Shown here piece by piece: positions 37,521-45,593 of a DNA stretch of 64,000 nucleotides (position 1 is its first letter; every line of letters begins with the position of its first letter). The notes below the pieces were generated by a model that had not been told where the DNA came from, did not search any database, and saw only the letters and a program-made list of their open reading frames with translations. The translations under genes were made by a program, and so were the position numbers. Source of the stretch: AP-15 sp963703855 (GTDB lineage: Bacteria > Pseudomonadota > Alphaproteobacteria > ATCC43930 > CGMCC-115725); contig CAVPFW010000018.1 of NCBI GenBank assembly GCA_963703855.1, forward strand, positions 1-64,000, in the 5' to 3' direction.

Positions 37521-39503
37521 TCAGCCCTCGCCGGCCGCGGCTGCGGTTCCGAGCAGGATCGTGTGCCAGCCCGGCGGTAGCGCGATCCGCCGGTGCTGCA
37601 CCTGGCCGCCGGTGTCGCGCCATTGCAGCTCGACCGCGACGGTGCGGCCTTCGGGCAGGTCGCCGAGCCCGAAATGGAGGTCCGGGCTGCGCTTGCCGGA
37701 ATGGCCGTTGCCGCCGTCGACCTGCGCGGTGCGGCGCCGCCCGTCGGGCAAGGTCACGGTGGCGGCGGCGCCGATCGCCGGCCGGCTCGGCGGCGCGCCG
37801 TTGGGGTGGCCGGAATAGATCTCGACCCCGGCCATCGGCGCGATCGGCAGGCGCAGGTGAAGACCGAGGAAGCGGTTCCGGCTCGGCGACAGGTTGCGGT
37901 AAAAGACCGTGTCGCCCCACTGGTCGGCGACCGCGAAATCGAGACGCCCGTCGCCGAACGCGTCGGCGATGGCGATGCCGCGCGAGGGATGCGGCTTATC
38001 CTCCGGTTCGAGGCCGAGCTCGGGTGCCACGTCGAAATAGACGCCGCCGCGGTCGCGGACGAAGAACGGGTTGCGCTCTCGGCCGCTCAGATCGTCGCCG
38101 GGCCCGACCCGCAGCCACGAGCCCGGCAGGTGAACCGCCTGGTCGTTGCCCATCGCCAATTCCTGCAATTCGGGCCAGCGATTGGTTTCGCCGCGCACGA
38201 AGCCCGTTGCCTGGAGCACCTCCAACCAGCCGGAATTGTCGAAATCGGCGAGCTTGATGTCCCAGGCCCAGCCGCCGCGCGACAGCCCCAGCGCCTCGCT
38301 GCGATCGACGAACGGGGCGACGCCGTCCTTCAATCGGCCGGGATCGCCGGTGTTGATGAAGGCGAAATTGCTCTCCTCGAGGGCGTATTCGGCGGTGATG
38401 TTGCTGACGAAGATGTCGAGCCGCCCGTTGCCGTCGAGATCGGCGAAATCGACCCCCATGCCCTTGAACGAGTTGCGGCCCAGCACCTTGGAGTTCGGCG
38501 TCGTCAGGTGCTTCTCGCCGGCGACGAGGGCGAGGCGGGCATGCCCCGGCGACGAGCGGTTGTAAAAAAGGCGGTCGGGGCCGAAATCGTTGGCGAGGTA
38601 GATCTCGGGCAATTGGTCGCCGTCGAGATCGGCCGCAGCCAAGGCCAGGGTCCAGCCATGCCGCGCCGCCTCGGGAAAGGCGTCGCTCGCATCGCGATAA
38701 GCGACCGACGGCGCGTCGCCGCGCGTCGCCCCGGTCCACAGCAAGAGGTGCGGGCCGCCGCCGTTGAAGGCGCGGGACATCGAATTCTGCATCGCGGCGC
38801 CGTCGCCCGGGTCGGCGTGCGCGTCGAGGATGCGCGCCCCGTCGGGAAAGTAGTTGCCGATGATCAGGTCGAGATGGCCGTCGCCGTCGACATCGGCCTG
38901 GGCCGCGGCGTTGCTGTACCAGCGCGCGCCGCCGGGGACGATCTCCTCGGCGACGAAGCTGTTCGCCGAGAGCGGCCCCGGCTTGGCGAGATGCAGGTAG
39001 ACGACCGGGGTGCGGCCCCAGAAATAGACCAAGAGGTCGGTCCGCTCGTCCTCCTTGAAGTTGCCGGGGAGGCAGCCCATCGGCGCCATCGTCTGGTCGA
39101 ACGGGAACCCGGCGAACGGCAGCGCAAAGGGCAGGTAGCGCGCGCCGCTGCCCGGCACCGGGGCGACGATGACCCGGTTGGTGCGGGTGTCGACATAGCA
39201 GGCGTCGTTGGGCAGCCCGTCGCCGTCGATGTCGGCGAGGGCGACGCCGGCCCCGACCGCCGAGATCCACGCCCGGATGTGCGCGAGGCCGGGGTTGACC
39301 GGGCGCAAGGAGTGCATCGGCGGGCCGGGCAACTCGGGCAGGGGGGTCGCGGCAAAGCGGAAATGCGACGCCAATGCCGCGCGCTCGTCGCCCGACAAGG
39401 CCGGCAATTGGGCGAGCTGGTAGAGCGCCAGCACCGCGACCACCGCAAAGCCGCGCGCGGCCCAGCGGCGGAGGAAGCCCGCGGCCCGCGTCATCCGTGT
39501 CAT
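37521..39503 (-). CDS. unbV: UnbV/E4-family protein (CRTAC1-like, FG-GAP repeats, ASPIC/UnbV domain)
   Basis: A 660-residue protein with an N-terminal signal or anchor (RGFAVVAVLALYQLAQLPAL), so it works outside the cytoplasm. FG-GAP/VCBS-type calcium-binding loops recur along the chain: ADIDGDGLPND, ADVDGDGHLDL, ADLDGDQLPEI, ADLDGNGRLDI, forming a beta-propeller. The C-terminus carries the ASPIC/UnbV domain (AIGAAATVTLPDGRRRTAQV, GGNGHSGKRSPDLHFGLGD). UnbV (E4) is a conserved member of enediyne cassettes with unproven function. It overlaps the unbL stop by 4 nt. Confidence 0.9.
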   Translation of the reverse strand: MTRMTRAAGFLRRWAARGFAVVAVLALYQLAQLPALSGDERAALASHFRFAATPLPELPGPPMHSLRPVNPGLAHIRAWISAVGAGVALADIDGDGLPNDACYVDTRTNRVIVAPVPGSGARYLPFALPFAGFPFDQTMAPMGCLPGNFKEDERTDLLVYFWGRTPVVYLHLAKPGPLSANSFVAEEIVPGGARWYSNAAAQADVDGDGHLDLIIGNYFPDGARILDAHADPGDGAAMQNSMSRAFNGGGPHLLLWTGATRGDAPSVAYRDASDAFPEAARHGWTLALAAADLDGDQLPEIYLANDFGPDRLFYNRSSPGHARLALVAGEKHLTTPNSKVLGRNSFKGMGVDFADLDGNGRLDIFVSNITAEYALEESNFAFINTGDPGRLKDGVAPFVDRSEALGLSRGGWAWDIKLADFDNSGWLEVLQATGFVRGETNRWPELQELAMGNDQAVHLPGSWLRVGPGDDLSGRERNPFFVRDRGGVYFDVAPELGLEPEDKPHPSRGIAIADAFGDGRLDFAVADQWGDTVFYRNLSPSRNRFLGLHLRLPIAPMAGVEIYSGHPNGAPPSRPAIGAAATVTLPDGRRRTAQVDGGNGHSGKRSPDLHFGLGDLPEGRTVAVELQWRDTGGQVQHRRIALPPGWHTILLGTAAAAGEG

Positions 39504-40513
39504 GGCGGCGGCGCCGCCGTCGCCGGCACGACGCCGAGGCGCCGGCGGATCTCGGCCCGCCAGGCGGCGTAAGCGGCGCCGGGATCGCCGAGATCGAGCC
39601 CGTCGAGGGCGAGGTCGGTGATCGCCGCGGCCGCGGTCGCGTCACGGCCGCAGAACGCCCGGCACGCGCGCCCGGTGTGCTCGGCCGGGTTGCCGGCGCG
39701 CTGGCGCGCCTTGGCGGCAAAGGCTGCACCCTGGCCGAGCTCCGGCCGGAACCGGCCCGCCGCGGCGAGGAGGGCGGCCACATCGCATTCATCGGCGGGC
39801 CCGGCATAGGCGGCGGCGAGGCCGACGCCGCTCCACAGATCGGCTTGCCGGCCGAGCGGGAAGGCGGCGACGGTTGCGGCGATGGCGGCAATGTCGGCGC
39901 CGTTGACGAACCACAGGGCGCGGCCCAGCCCCTGGTCGAAGACGTTGCGCGCGTGCCCGCGCAGAGCCCGCGGGCGATTTTGGCGTTCGATCGTGTCGCG
40001 GTGGTGAAAATAGCCGGCGTGAAACCCGCAGCCGTCGATCGCGAGGGAGCGCAGCAGCGGGTCGAGCGGGCCGAGCCGCCAGGCGAGCCCGAGCGAGGTG
40101 CGCGCCAGGGCCCAGCCGGCGCCGACATGGGCCATGTAGACGTGCGGTGCAGCCGGCCCGGCGACAAAGCGCGCAAACCGCCGCCCGCGCCACGGCGTCA
40201 ACACATCGAGCAGCGCAAACCCCATCGCCGCCCCCTCGAAGGCAAAGCCCTGCAGCTCCCCGCCGACGCCGGCGAAACGCGGCCCGATCGCATCGGGATC
40301 GCCCTGGCGCAGCGCGGCGCAGTACCCCTCGATGAAGATCCGCCCGATCGCTTCGAGCCATTCGCGCCGCGCCGGCTCGGCCGGCCCAAACCCGCGCCGC
40401 GCAAAACTCGCCTCCGCCGCGCCGATGCCGAGGAGGCGCTGCCGGATGCGGCCGGGCAAGGACACCTCGGCCGAATGCCCACCGGACGCGATCCCCGTTT
40501 GTCCCAAACCCAT
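39500..40513 (-). CDS. unbL: UnbL/E3-family protein (DUF1702)
   Basis: A 337-residue DUF1702 protein. Wording typical of E3/UnbL is seen: FARRGFGPAEPARREWLEAI, GFAFEGAAMGFALLDVLTPW, HVGAGWALARTSLGLAW, DGCGFHAGYFHHRDTIE and GRALWFVNGADIAAIAATVA. The ATG at 40513 fits the family length; the frame is open further upstream without a better start. E3 proteins are cytoplasmic, are found in all enediyne core cassettes and have no established reaction. As the first cassette gene it lies 104 nt downstream of a PEP-CTERM gene on the same strand with no clear terminator between them. Confidence 0.88.
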   Translation of the reverse strand: MGLGQTGIASGGHSAEVSLPGRIRQRLLGIGAAEASFARRGFGPAEPARREWLEAIGRIFIEGYCAALRQGDPDAIGPRFAGVGGELQGFAFEGAAMGFALLDVLTPWRGRRFARFVAGPAAPHVYMAHVGAGWALARTSLGLAWRLGPLDPLLRSLAIDGCGFHAGYFHHRDTIERQNRPRALRGHARNVFDQGLGRALWFVNGADIAAIAATVAAFPLGRQADLWSGVGLAAAYAGPADECDVAALLAAAGRFRPELGQGAAFAAKARQRAGNPAEHTGRACRAFCGRDATAAAAITDLALDGLDLGDPGAAYAAWRAEIRRRLGVVPATAAPPP

Positions 40514-40617
40514 CGCGCGTTCCCCGAAACTCGGCGAAGGCCCGCTCCAGGCGATGTAGGCCGGCAGTCGACGATCGCCCGGCTCGACGGTCTTCTTTAC
40601 CGCCGAGGGCGGGCCGG

Positions 40618-41478
40618 CTAGGAGCGCCGCCTGCGCAACCCGGCGAGGCCGAGCAGGCCCGTCGCAAGCAGGGCGAGCGTCCCTGGCTCCGGCGCCTTGG
40701 CCACTACGGTGAAGTGGGCTTCGTCCGTGCAGCTCCGGACGTTGCACTCCGTGACCGGCGTCAGCATGGGTAAACCATCGGGGCCGATCAGCGGCGGTAC
40801 GCCGGTCACCGGATTGATCGTGTAGCCGGGAAAGAAATCCACCTCGTTCTCCGGAAGACCGGTATGGGTGTTGGCCGCCTGATCGCCAAAGGGGCCCACT
40901 ACTAGCTGGGCATCGGGCGGCGGCGTGGGCAGCCATCCTTGCGGCCCCTGGGACTGGAGAACGAAATTTCCCGTCCCCAGCGATGTTCCGGTGCCACAGC
41001 CGATGCCGTTCACGCCGGGTGCGGTGCAGACGTCAAAAAACACGTCGAAAAAGGAGCTGAATGTGCCGCCGGCAAGGCTGCCGGTAATCGTGATCGTCCC
41101 CGTGTCCTTACCGAGATTGGCGGGGTCGAGGCTGGCGAAGATGGGAATGTTGCCGAACACTGGAACCGGAACCGGTCCCGTGCTCTCCAATTGCAACGCG
41201 GTCAACTGGAGCGGGATCGAGGGCCCGTTGATCACTGCGTCGGCCTGGCGCTGCACGATCGTGTCGGTATTATTTCCAAGCCCAAGCGGAAAGCCCATCA
41301 GCGGGATCGTCATACCGGCGAAAGTGAACTGGGTTCCGGGCGCGGTGGCGAAATAGTCAGACCCGAGCGCAACCGTGTCGATCGGTTGGGCCTGGGCGAT
41401 CCCGGGTGCCGAGATCGCCAGCGCCAGGAGGGCGGGCGAGGCGCAAGAGGCGAGAAGACGCTTCCAAACTGGCGTCAT
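40618..41478 (-). CDS. PEP-CTERM sorting domain protein
   Basis: A 286-residue exported protein: signal peptide (ALLALAISAPGIAQA), a low-complexity beta-rich body, and a C-terminal sorting tag of PEP motif, hydrophobic helix and basic tail (PEPGTLALLATGLLGLAGLR then RRRS). PEP-CTERM proteins are processed by an exosortase and often linked to exopolysaccharide. No exosortase is in the window. It has a GGAGG ribosome site and a sigma-54-like promoter (41537-41551). It is immediately upstream of the enediyne cassette, same direction. Confidence 0.92.
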   Translation of the reverse strand: MTPVWKRLLASCASPALLALAISAPGIAQAQPIDTVALGSDYFATAPGTQFTFAGMTIPLMGFPLGLGNNTDTIVQRQADAVINGPSIPLQLTALQLESTGPVPVPVFGNIPIFASLDPANLGKDTGTITITGSLAGGTFSSFFDVFFDVCTAPGVNGIGCGTGTSLGTGNFVLQSQGPQGWLPTPPPDAQLVVGPFGDQAANTHTGLPENEVDFFPGYTINPVTGVPPLIGPDGLPMLTPVTECNVRSCTDEAHFTVVAKAPEPGTLALLATGLLGLAGLRRRRS

Positions 41479-41536
41479 GGCAAGTTCCTCCGGTGGCTGC
41501 GTTTTAGACTTGTTGTTATCGTTAACCAGCGGTTAC

Positions 41537-41551
41537 GCATTTCTCGTGCCA
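41537..41551 (-). promoter_or_regulatory. Sigma-54 (RpoN)-type -24/-12 promoter
   Basis: On the minus strand the site reads TGGCACGAGAAATGC. The -24 half is perfect and the -12 half is ATGC in place of TTGC, with the correct spacing. It lies 58 nt upstream of the PEP-CTERM start. The same element precedes the PEP-CTERM genes at 57753 and 60248. An 11-mer GTTAACGATAA (minus strand, 41516-41526) lies just downstream. Confidence 0.65.
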
Positions 41552-41899
41552 TTCAGAATAAATCGTTATTTTCAGGCTGTTGACCGTGTGACGATGGCGG
41601 AGTGTAAAGCGGGCCGACGGCACGCCGTGCCGCGGTGTCAGGATGCGGTGTTACGCCGCAAGGGGTTAGCGGGCCACTTGGCACGACCATCATAAAACCG
41701 GCGTGTAAAGGATTCCGACGCTCTCCGCGGCGCTCGAAAATGCACCCGATCTTTGCTCCCGGTGGGGCCGGGACGCGTTGCCGAGCAGACCGGCGCTTGC
41801 CACGCTTTGTCAGGGCGGCGCGGAGGTGTCGGAGATTTTGACGGATTTGTGACGGGGCCGATATTGCCGCGGCGAAGGAGGAGGATCAGGCTGCGCGGG
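41552..41899. other. Intergenic region upstream of the PEP-CTERM gene
   Basis: No gene is recognised. If the sigma-54 promoter at 41537-41551 is real, this stretch should hold the enhancer for an NtrC-type activator such as PrsR; no clear inverted repeat could be assigned to it by eye. It ends at a decayed ABM-family gene. Confidence 0.4.
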
Positions 41900-42460
41900 T
41901 CAGCTCAGGGTCGACCGCCCGCCCGCCGGTCCAGCGCTTCAGGCTGGTGACCACGGGAACCAGGAGAAGACCAGCAGGCTTGCTCCATAGAGGAATGTGA
42001 CGATCGAAAGGCCGGCCAGTTTGGCCCACCCTGCCGTCCGACCCCCGCCTGCAGCCACCAATCGAAATGCCGGCTGGTAAACGGGACGAGCCAGTTCAGC
42101 AAGATGACGCTGACGGCGTTGGCGACGAACAAAGCGAGCCAGAACGGCAAACGGCGCGATCCGTCAACACCGGCTTTTGGACCAAGGCGCCGAACAGAAA
42201 GACCACCGGGTAGAGCATCAGCAGCACCAGCATGTTCTGCTTCCACACCGGCGGCCGGGGCGCGTCAGCCTCGTTGGAGAACCACTGGTCGAACCCGCCG
42301 CGGACACCCGCGTATGGTACTCGTCGGTAAAAGCCGAGGATTCCGCGACCAGCTGCAACCGCTCCGACGAGCTCAGCCATGCTTCGAGATTGGCCTCGCA
42401 ATCGAAACGCAGGATCGCCACCCAGTCGTCCTGCACGCCGGACCTCAGAAAAATCCGCTA
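41900..42460 (-). pseudogene. Decayed antibiotic biosynthesis monooxygenase (ABM) family membrane protein
   Basis: Pieces of one protein lie in at least three minus-strand frames: DDWVAILRFDCEANLEAWLSS (about 42430-42365, end of the ABM domain), FDQWFSNEADAPRPPVWKQN then MLVLLMLYPVVFLFGALVQ (about 42290-42180), and LPFWLALFVANAVSVILLNW then LVPFTSRHFDWWLQ (about 42155-42060). The order and two hydrophobic segments match ABM-superfamily proteins with a C-terminal membrane part. The N-terminus is missing beyond about 42460. Several shifts and the truncation indicate a true pseudogene. Confidence 0.6.
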
Positions 42461-42544
42461 ATCAGACCATGCCCTTCGGTCCGCTGGCTATGTTGCGAAC
42501 GCGACCCGGAAGCAGGCAAGTCAGAACAGCACGGTCGTCTGCAG

Positions 42545-43651
42545 CTATTGCGGCGGCAGGCGCACTCCGCCTGGGCCGATCAGACCGGGATAGGGCGCTT
42601 TGAAGCGCCAGAAAGTCCCGCTCGTCGCCCCCTCGAAGTAGAGGTATTGATTGTCGGCGCCGCCAAAAGCGAAATTGGTGGTCGCCGCGTCGCCGTTCGG
42701 GATCGGCACGAAGCCGAGGATCAGGCCGCGCGGATTGATTTCGACGATGCCGCCGAGACCGGCCAATCCGGCCCACACATTGCCTTTGACATCGTAATGG
42801 ATGCCGTCGGGGCCGCTGTTGCCGGGGACATAGGTGCCCGCCTTGACGCCGGCGAAGGTCAGATGCAGCGGATCCTTGGGGCATTGAGGACACCCCATGG
42901 TGGGGCCGGTCTCAAAGCCGGCGTACCACATGCGGCCGGCCCTGAAGTCACCGACGGCCAGGGTGCTGTCGTCCGGCGAGACGGCGATCCCGTTCGGGAA
43001 CAGGCCGCTGTCCATCACTTTGCGCAGCACGCCGTCGCGCGAGTATTGATAGACGGCACCGGTGCGGTCCGCCTCGTTCGGGCCGGGACCGGTCCCCCAC
43101 GGATCGGTAAAGAACAGGTTGCCTTCGGCATCGAAATCGAGGTCGTTGGGGCCTTTGAACAATTGGTTGCGATAGGTATAGACCAACGTCGTCAACTGTT
43201 TGGTCTGCGGGTCATAGACCAGGATGCCGCGGTGCCGCGAGGTCAAATAGAGTTTTCCGTCGTGCCAGCGCGAGCCCTGCGGCTCGCAGGTTTGACCGAG
43301 CTCGGGCGCCGGGTTGCAATTGACCACCGGGACCAGCTTGCCGTCGGGCGTCAGGTATGAAATCCACCCCGAGCCGATCGCCACGAACCACAGATTGCCC
43401 TGGGTGTCGAAGGCGCCGCCCTCGAGGAACTTGCCCTGCGGCGTGCCGCTGACATCGGCGAATTTTTCGACCGGGCCGACACCCGCAGGCAACGGCGGCA
43501 GCCCCCAAGGCTGAACCGGGGCGGCGGCGGGCGCGGGCGTGGGCGTGGGCGCCTGAGCTTGCGCTGCGCGATCGGGGCCGGCGACGGCGCAAAGGGCTGC
43601 GATCAGCACGAGCCCCAGAACTTGGCTCAGGGTGCAGCGGGTGGATCTCAT
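42545..43651 (-). CDS. Secreted SMP-30/gluconolactonase-like beta-propeller protein
   Basis: A 368-residue protein. The ATG at 43651 follows GAGGGAGGGCA and opens a signal peptide (QVLGLVLIAALCAVAGPDRAAQAQ), then an Ala/Pro-rich linker. The body is a six-bladed propeller of the SMP-30/LRE type: GGAFDTQGNLWFVAIGSGWI, KGPNDLDFDAEGNLFFTDPW, LFPNGIAVSPDDSTLAVGDF and GPDGIHYDVKGNVWAGLAG. The metal-binding Glu, Asn and Asp positions of lactonases appear retained (LEGGAF, PNDLDF, GPDGI). It likely hydrolyses a sugar or other lactone in the periplasm. Confidence 0.82.
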   Translation of the reverse strand: MRSTRCTLSQVLGLVLIAALCAVAGPDRAAQAQAPTPTPAPAAAPVQPWGLPPLPAGVGPVEKFADVSGTPQGKFLEGGAFDTQGNLWFVAIGSGWISYLTPDGKLVPVVNCNPAPELGQTCEPQGSRWHDGKLYLTSRHRGILVYDPQTKQLTTLVYTYRNQLFKGPNDLDFDAEGNLFFTDPWGTGPGPNEADRTGAVYQYSRDGVLRKVMDSGLFPNGIAVSPDDSTLAVGDFRAGRMWYAGFETGPTMGCPQCPKDPLHLTFAGVKAGTYVPGNSGPDGIHYDVKGNVWAGLAGLGGIVEINPRGLILGFVPIPNGDAATTNFAFGGADNQYLYFEGATSGTFWRFKAPYPGLIGPGGVRLPPQ

Positions 43652-43888
43652 GTTTGTGCCCTCCCTCGTGCCCGCACCCTTCCCGCAAGGTTTCACGCTG
43701 GGAACGGGATTCGATGAACGCAATCGTATAGCCGGACATCGGCGCCGGCCAGCGGAACCGCCGCTGCCCAATTTGTTTCTGCGCGCACCTCCTGTGATGA
43801 ACGAGAGGTTGTCGTCGGGTCGTATGCCCGAGGCGGCGGATGAAGGGCGCCGCAGCGCGACCTGGCGCAGATTTATCATGCAGGTCGG

Positions 43889-43936
43889 TTGACTCCCGCA
43901 GGGAGAAGATTCTATCTAGTTAGCCTAGTCAGCTAA
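43889..43936 (+). promoter_or_regulatory. Promoter and operator of the vapBC-like pair
   Basis: TTGACT at 43889-43894 and TATCTA at 43913-43918 are separated by 18 nt and could form a sigma-70 promoter. Directly after it lies an inverted repeat TTAGC (43920-43924) / GCTAA (43932-43936), suited to autorepression by the antitoxin whose start is at 43945. Confidence 0.45.
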
Positions 43937-43944
43937 AACCGGTC

Positions 43945-44229
43945 ATGGCAAACCTTCGCGCAAACCACGCCAGTTCGAATTGGCAGCTGCAGGACGCGAA
44001 GGCGCGTTTCAGCGAGGTCGTCAAAAGAGCCCGCGAGCAGGGTCCGCAGCATGTCAGCGTCCGCGGCGAGCCGGCCGTGGTCGTGATCTCGGAGGAGGAA
44101 TTTGCGAGGCTCGCTTTTCCGCGCCCGTCGGTCGTCGACCATATCCTGGACGGAGAGTCCTGGCCGGATGACCTGGTCGACGCCATCAACAAAAGGCCGC
44201 GCGATCCGGGCCGAGATATCGCCTTTTGA
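43945..44229 (+). CDS. Phd/YefM-family antitoxin
   Basis: A 94-residue antitoxin. The N-terminal part (NWQLQDAKARFSEVVKRARE, then GPQHVSVRGEPAVVVISEEEF) is the Phd/YefM DNA-binding fold, and the acidic C-terminus (DGESWPDDLVDAINKRPRD) is the flexible part that wraps the toxin. Its TGA overlaps the ATG of the PIN-domain toxin by one base, the normal arrangement for these pairs. Confidence 0.88.
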   Translation: MANLRANHASSNWQLQDAKARFSEVVKRAREQGPQHVSVRGEPAVVVISEEEFARLAFPRPSVVDHILDGESWPDDLVDAINKRPRDPGRDIAF

Positions 44230-44630
44230 TGTATCTCGTCGACACCAACGTCTTGTCCGAAGCGCGCCGAGGCACCGGCGAGGCCCGCACCTGGCTGCGC
44301 TCGGTCGATCCAACGACAATCTACCTGAGCGTTATCACGCTTGGTGAGATCATGAAAGGGATCGCGCTCAAGGCTCGGACCGACGCTCGCACCGCCGCTT
44401 CGCTGGCAGCGTGGCTGGAGACGCTACGGCACGATCACAGCGACCGGATCCTGCCGATCAGCGATGCTGTCGCGCTGGCATGGGGGCGGCTCGCCGCCGA
44501 GCGGCCCCGCTCGATGGCAGACGGGCTGATCGCCGCGACCGCAGCCGTTCACGCCAAGATCATTGTGACGCGGAACGTCGAAGATTTCGCCGACACCCGG
44601 ATTCCGATCATCAATCCCTGGGACAACTGA
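44229..44630 (+). CDS. VapC-family PIN-domain toxin
   Basis: A 133-residue PIN-domain ribonuclease. The acidic residues of the active site are present: Asp in MYLVDTNVLSE, Glu in ITLGEIMKGI, and Asp in MADGLIAATA and VEDFADTRI. VapC toxins cut RNA (often tRNA or rRNA) when freed from their antitoxin. The start is the ATG at 44229, overlapping the antitoxin stop; a TTG three bases earlier is an alternative. The Phd-type antitoxin with a PIN toxin is a common pairing. Confidence 0.9.
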   Translation: MYLVDTNVLSEARRGTGEARTWLRSVDPTTIYLSVITLGEIMKGIALKARTDARTAASLAAWLETLRHDHSDRILPISDAVALAWGRLAAERPRSMADGLIAATAAVHAKIIVTRNVEDFADTRIPIINPWDN

Positions 44631-44687
44631 CTGAAATCAACCCGATGAGAGATGCCATGCTTTTTGTGGCAACATAGAGCTGCGACC

Positions 44688-44735
44688 ACCAATTTTGGGA
44701 CGCTGCGAGTGAAGCGCCCTGCGCCCAAATTGGGT
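44688..44735. promoter_or_regulatory. Inverted repeat upstream of higBA
   Basis: ACCAATTTTGGG at 44688-44699 and CCCAAATTGGGT at 44724-44735 form an imperfect inverted repeat, each arm itself nearly palindromic, 18 nt before the higB start. It is a candidate operator for autorepression by HigA. Confidence 0.4.
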
Positions 44736-44753
44736 GCGTGCTAAGTCGCGTGC

Positions 44754-45128
44754 ATGCGCGTCATTGCTCGCCGGACACTGCGAGAGTTCGTCGAGTCCCG
44801 AGCTGGTTACAGCGATCACGGAGCGCTCAAGGCGGCCCTCGACGCCTGGTTTGACGAGGTGCGGAAAGCAAAATGGTCGAATACGGCCGATGTCAAGCGG
44901 CTATATGCCTCCGCCAGCATCGTTTCGGCTGATCGGATCGTGTTCAATATAAAGGGTAATGACTACCGACTGGTCGTTGCCGTCGATTTTGAGAAAAGCA
45001 TCGTTTGGATCAAGTGGCTAGTGTTCAGACGCATTCGGATGATTCAGTGCGATGCTCACCTTCTTGTCTTCCCGGCCCACGGGTCCGGCCGTCGCCAAGT
45101 GAATCGTGTGTCTGCGTCTGAGCACTAG
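44754..45128 (+). pseudogene. higB: HigB-family toxin, 3' end disrupted by a MITE-like insertion
   Basis: The first 89 codons encode a HigB-type mRNA interferase (MRVIARRTLREFVESR, KAKWSNTADVKRLYASASIV, RIVFNIKGNDYRLVVAVDFE). At 45018-45021 the frame runs into a 103-bp insertion and ends at a TAG formed by the target duplication (45126-45128), giving a 124-residue hybrid. Removing the insertion and one CTAG copy restores IKWLGTHRDYDRIDVKEVEH, the normal HigB ending, with TGA at 45178-45180 overlapping higA. The restored protein would be 106 residues. The toxin has probably lost activity because the missing end contributes to the active site. Confidence 0.88.
45022..45124. mobile_element. 103-bp MITE-like element with 12-bp terminal inverted repeats and CTAG duplication
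   Basis: Ends TGTTCAGACGCA (45022-45033) and TGCGTCTGAGCA (45113-45124) are inverted repeats with one mismatch. The 4-bp sequence CTAG flanks the element on both sides (45018-45021 and 45125-45128). No transposase is encoded, so a full-length element elsewhere must supply it. The CTAG duplication fits IS5-group (YTAR) insertion specificity. Precise removal restores the higB frame, which proves both the boundaries and the recency of insertion. Confidence 0.85.
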
Positions 45129-45173
45129 GCACGCATCGCGACTACGATCGCATTGACGTCAAGGAGGTCGAGC

Positions 45174-45551
45174 ATGATTGAAATCAGGCCAATCCACAGC
45201 GAGGCGGGTTACCAGGAAGCGTTGGCGGAGGTTGGGCGATTGTGGGGCGCACGCTCGGGCACGCCAGAGGGCGATCGGCTAGACGTGCTGGCAACCCTGA
45301 TCGACGCCTATGAGAGCGAACACCATCCGATCGATCCGCCAGACCCGATCGAAGCCATCAAGTTCCGCATGGAACAGCAAGGGCTCACGCGCAAGGATCT
45401 GGAAGGCATTCTCGGCACCCGTACCCGCGTCGCTGAAGTACTGAACCGCCGCCGCAGCCTGTCGATCAACATGATCCGCCGCCTCCACGACGTGCTTGGC
45501 ATCTCGGCGGAGGTGTTGATCCGCCCGTCCCGCACCGATCGGGCGGCTTGA
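45174..45551 (+). CDS. higA: HigA-family antitoxin (HTH)
   Basis: A 125-residue antitoxin starting at ATG 45174 after AAGGAGGT. The helix-turn-helix (LTRKDLEGILGTRTRVAEVL, NRRRSLSINMIRRLHDVLGI) is intact. HigA binds HigB and represses the pair. Here it remains complete although higB is interrupted, as expected if loss of the toxin came first and the antitoxin is no longer under pressure. It may still be translated from the original message. Confidence 0.9.
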   Translation: MIEIRPIHSEAGYQEALAEVGRLWGARSGTPEGDRLDVLATLIDAYESEHHPIDPPDPIEAIKFRMEQQGLTRKDLEGILGTRTRVAEVLNRRRSLSINMIRRLHDVLGISAEVLIRPSRTDRAA

Positions 45552-45593
45552 GAAAAACTCCGGGCTTGCGAAAACGCCATCTTTTGATGTCAG

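Noticed and set aside
30946..40176. Long open frames overlapping the PKS and unbV genes on both strands (several over 500 codons)
   Set aside because: They are shadows caused by high GC; composition is Arg/Pro/Ala-rich with no family motifs, while the chosen frames carry full active-site motifs.
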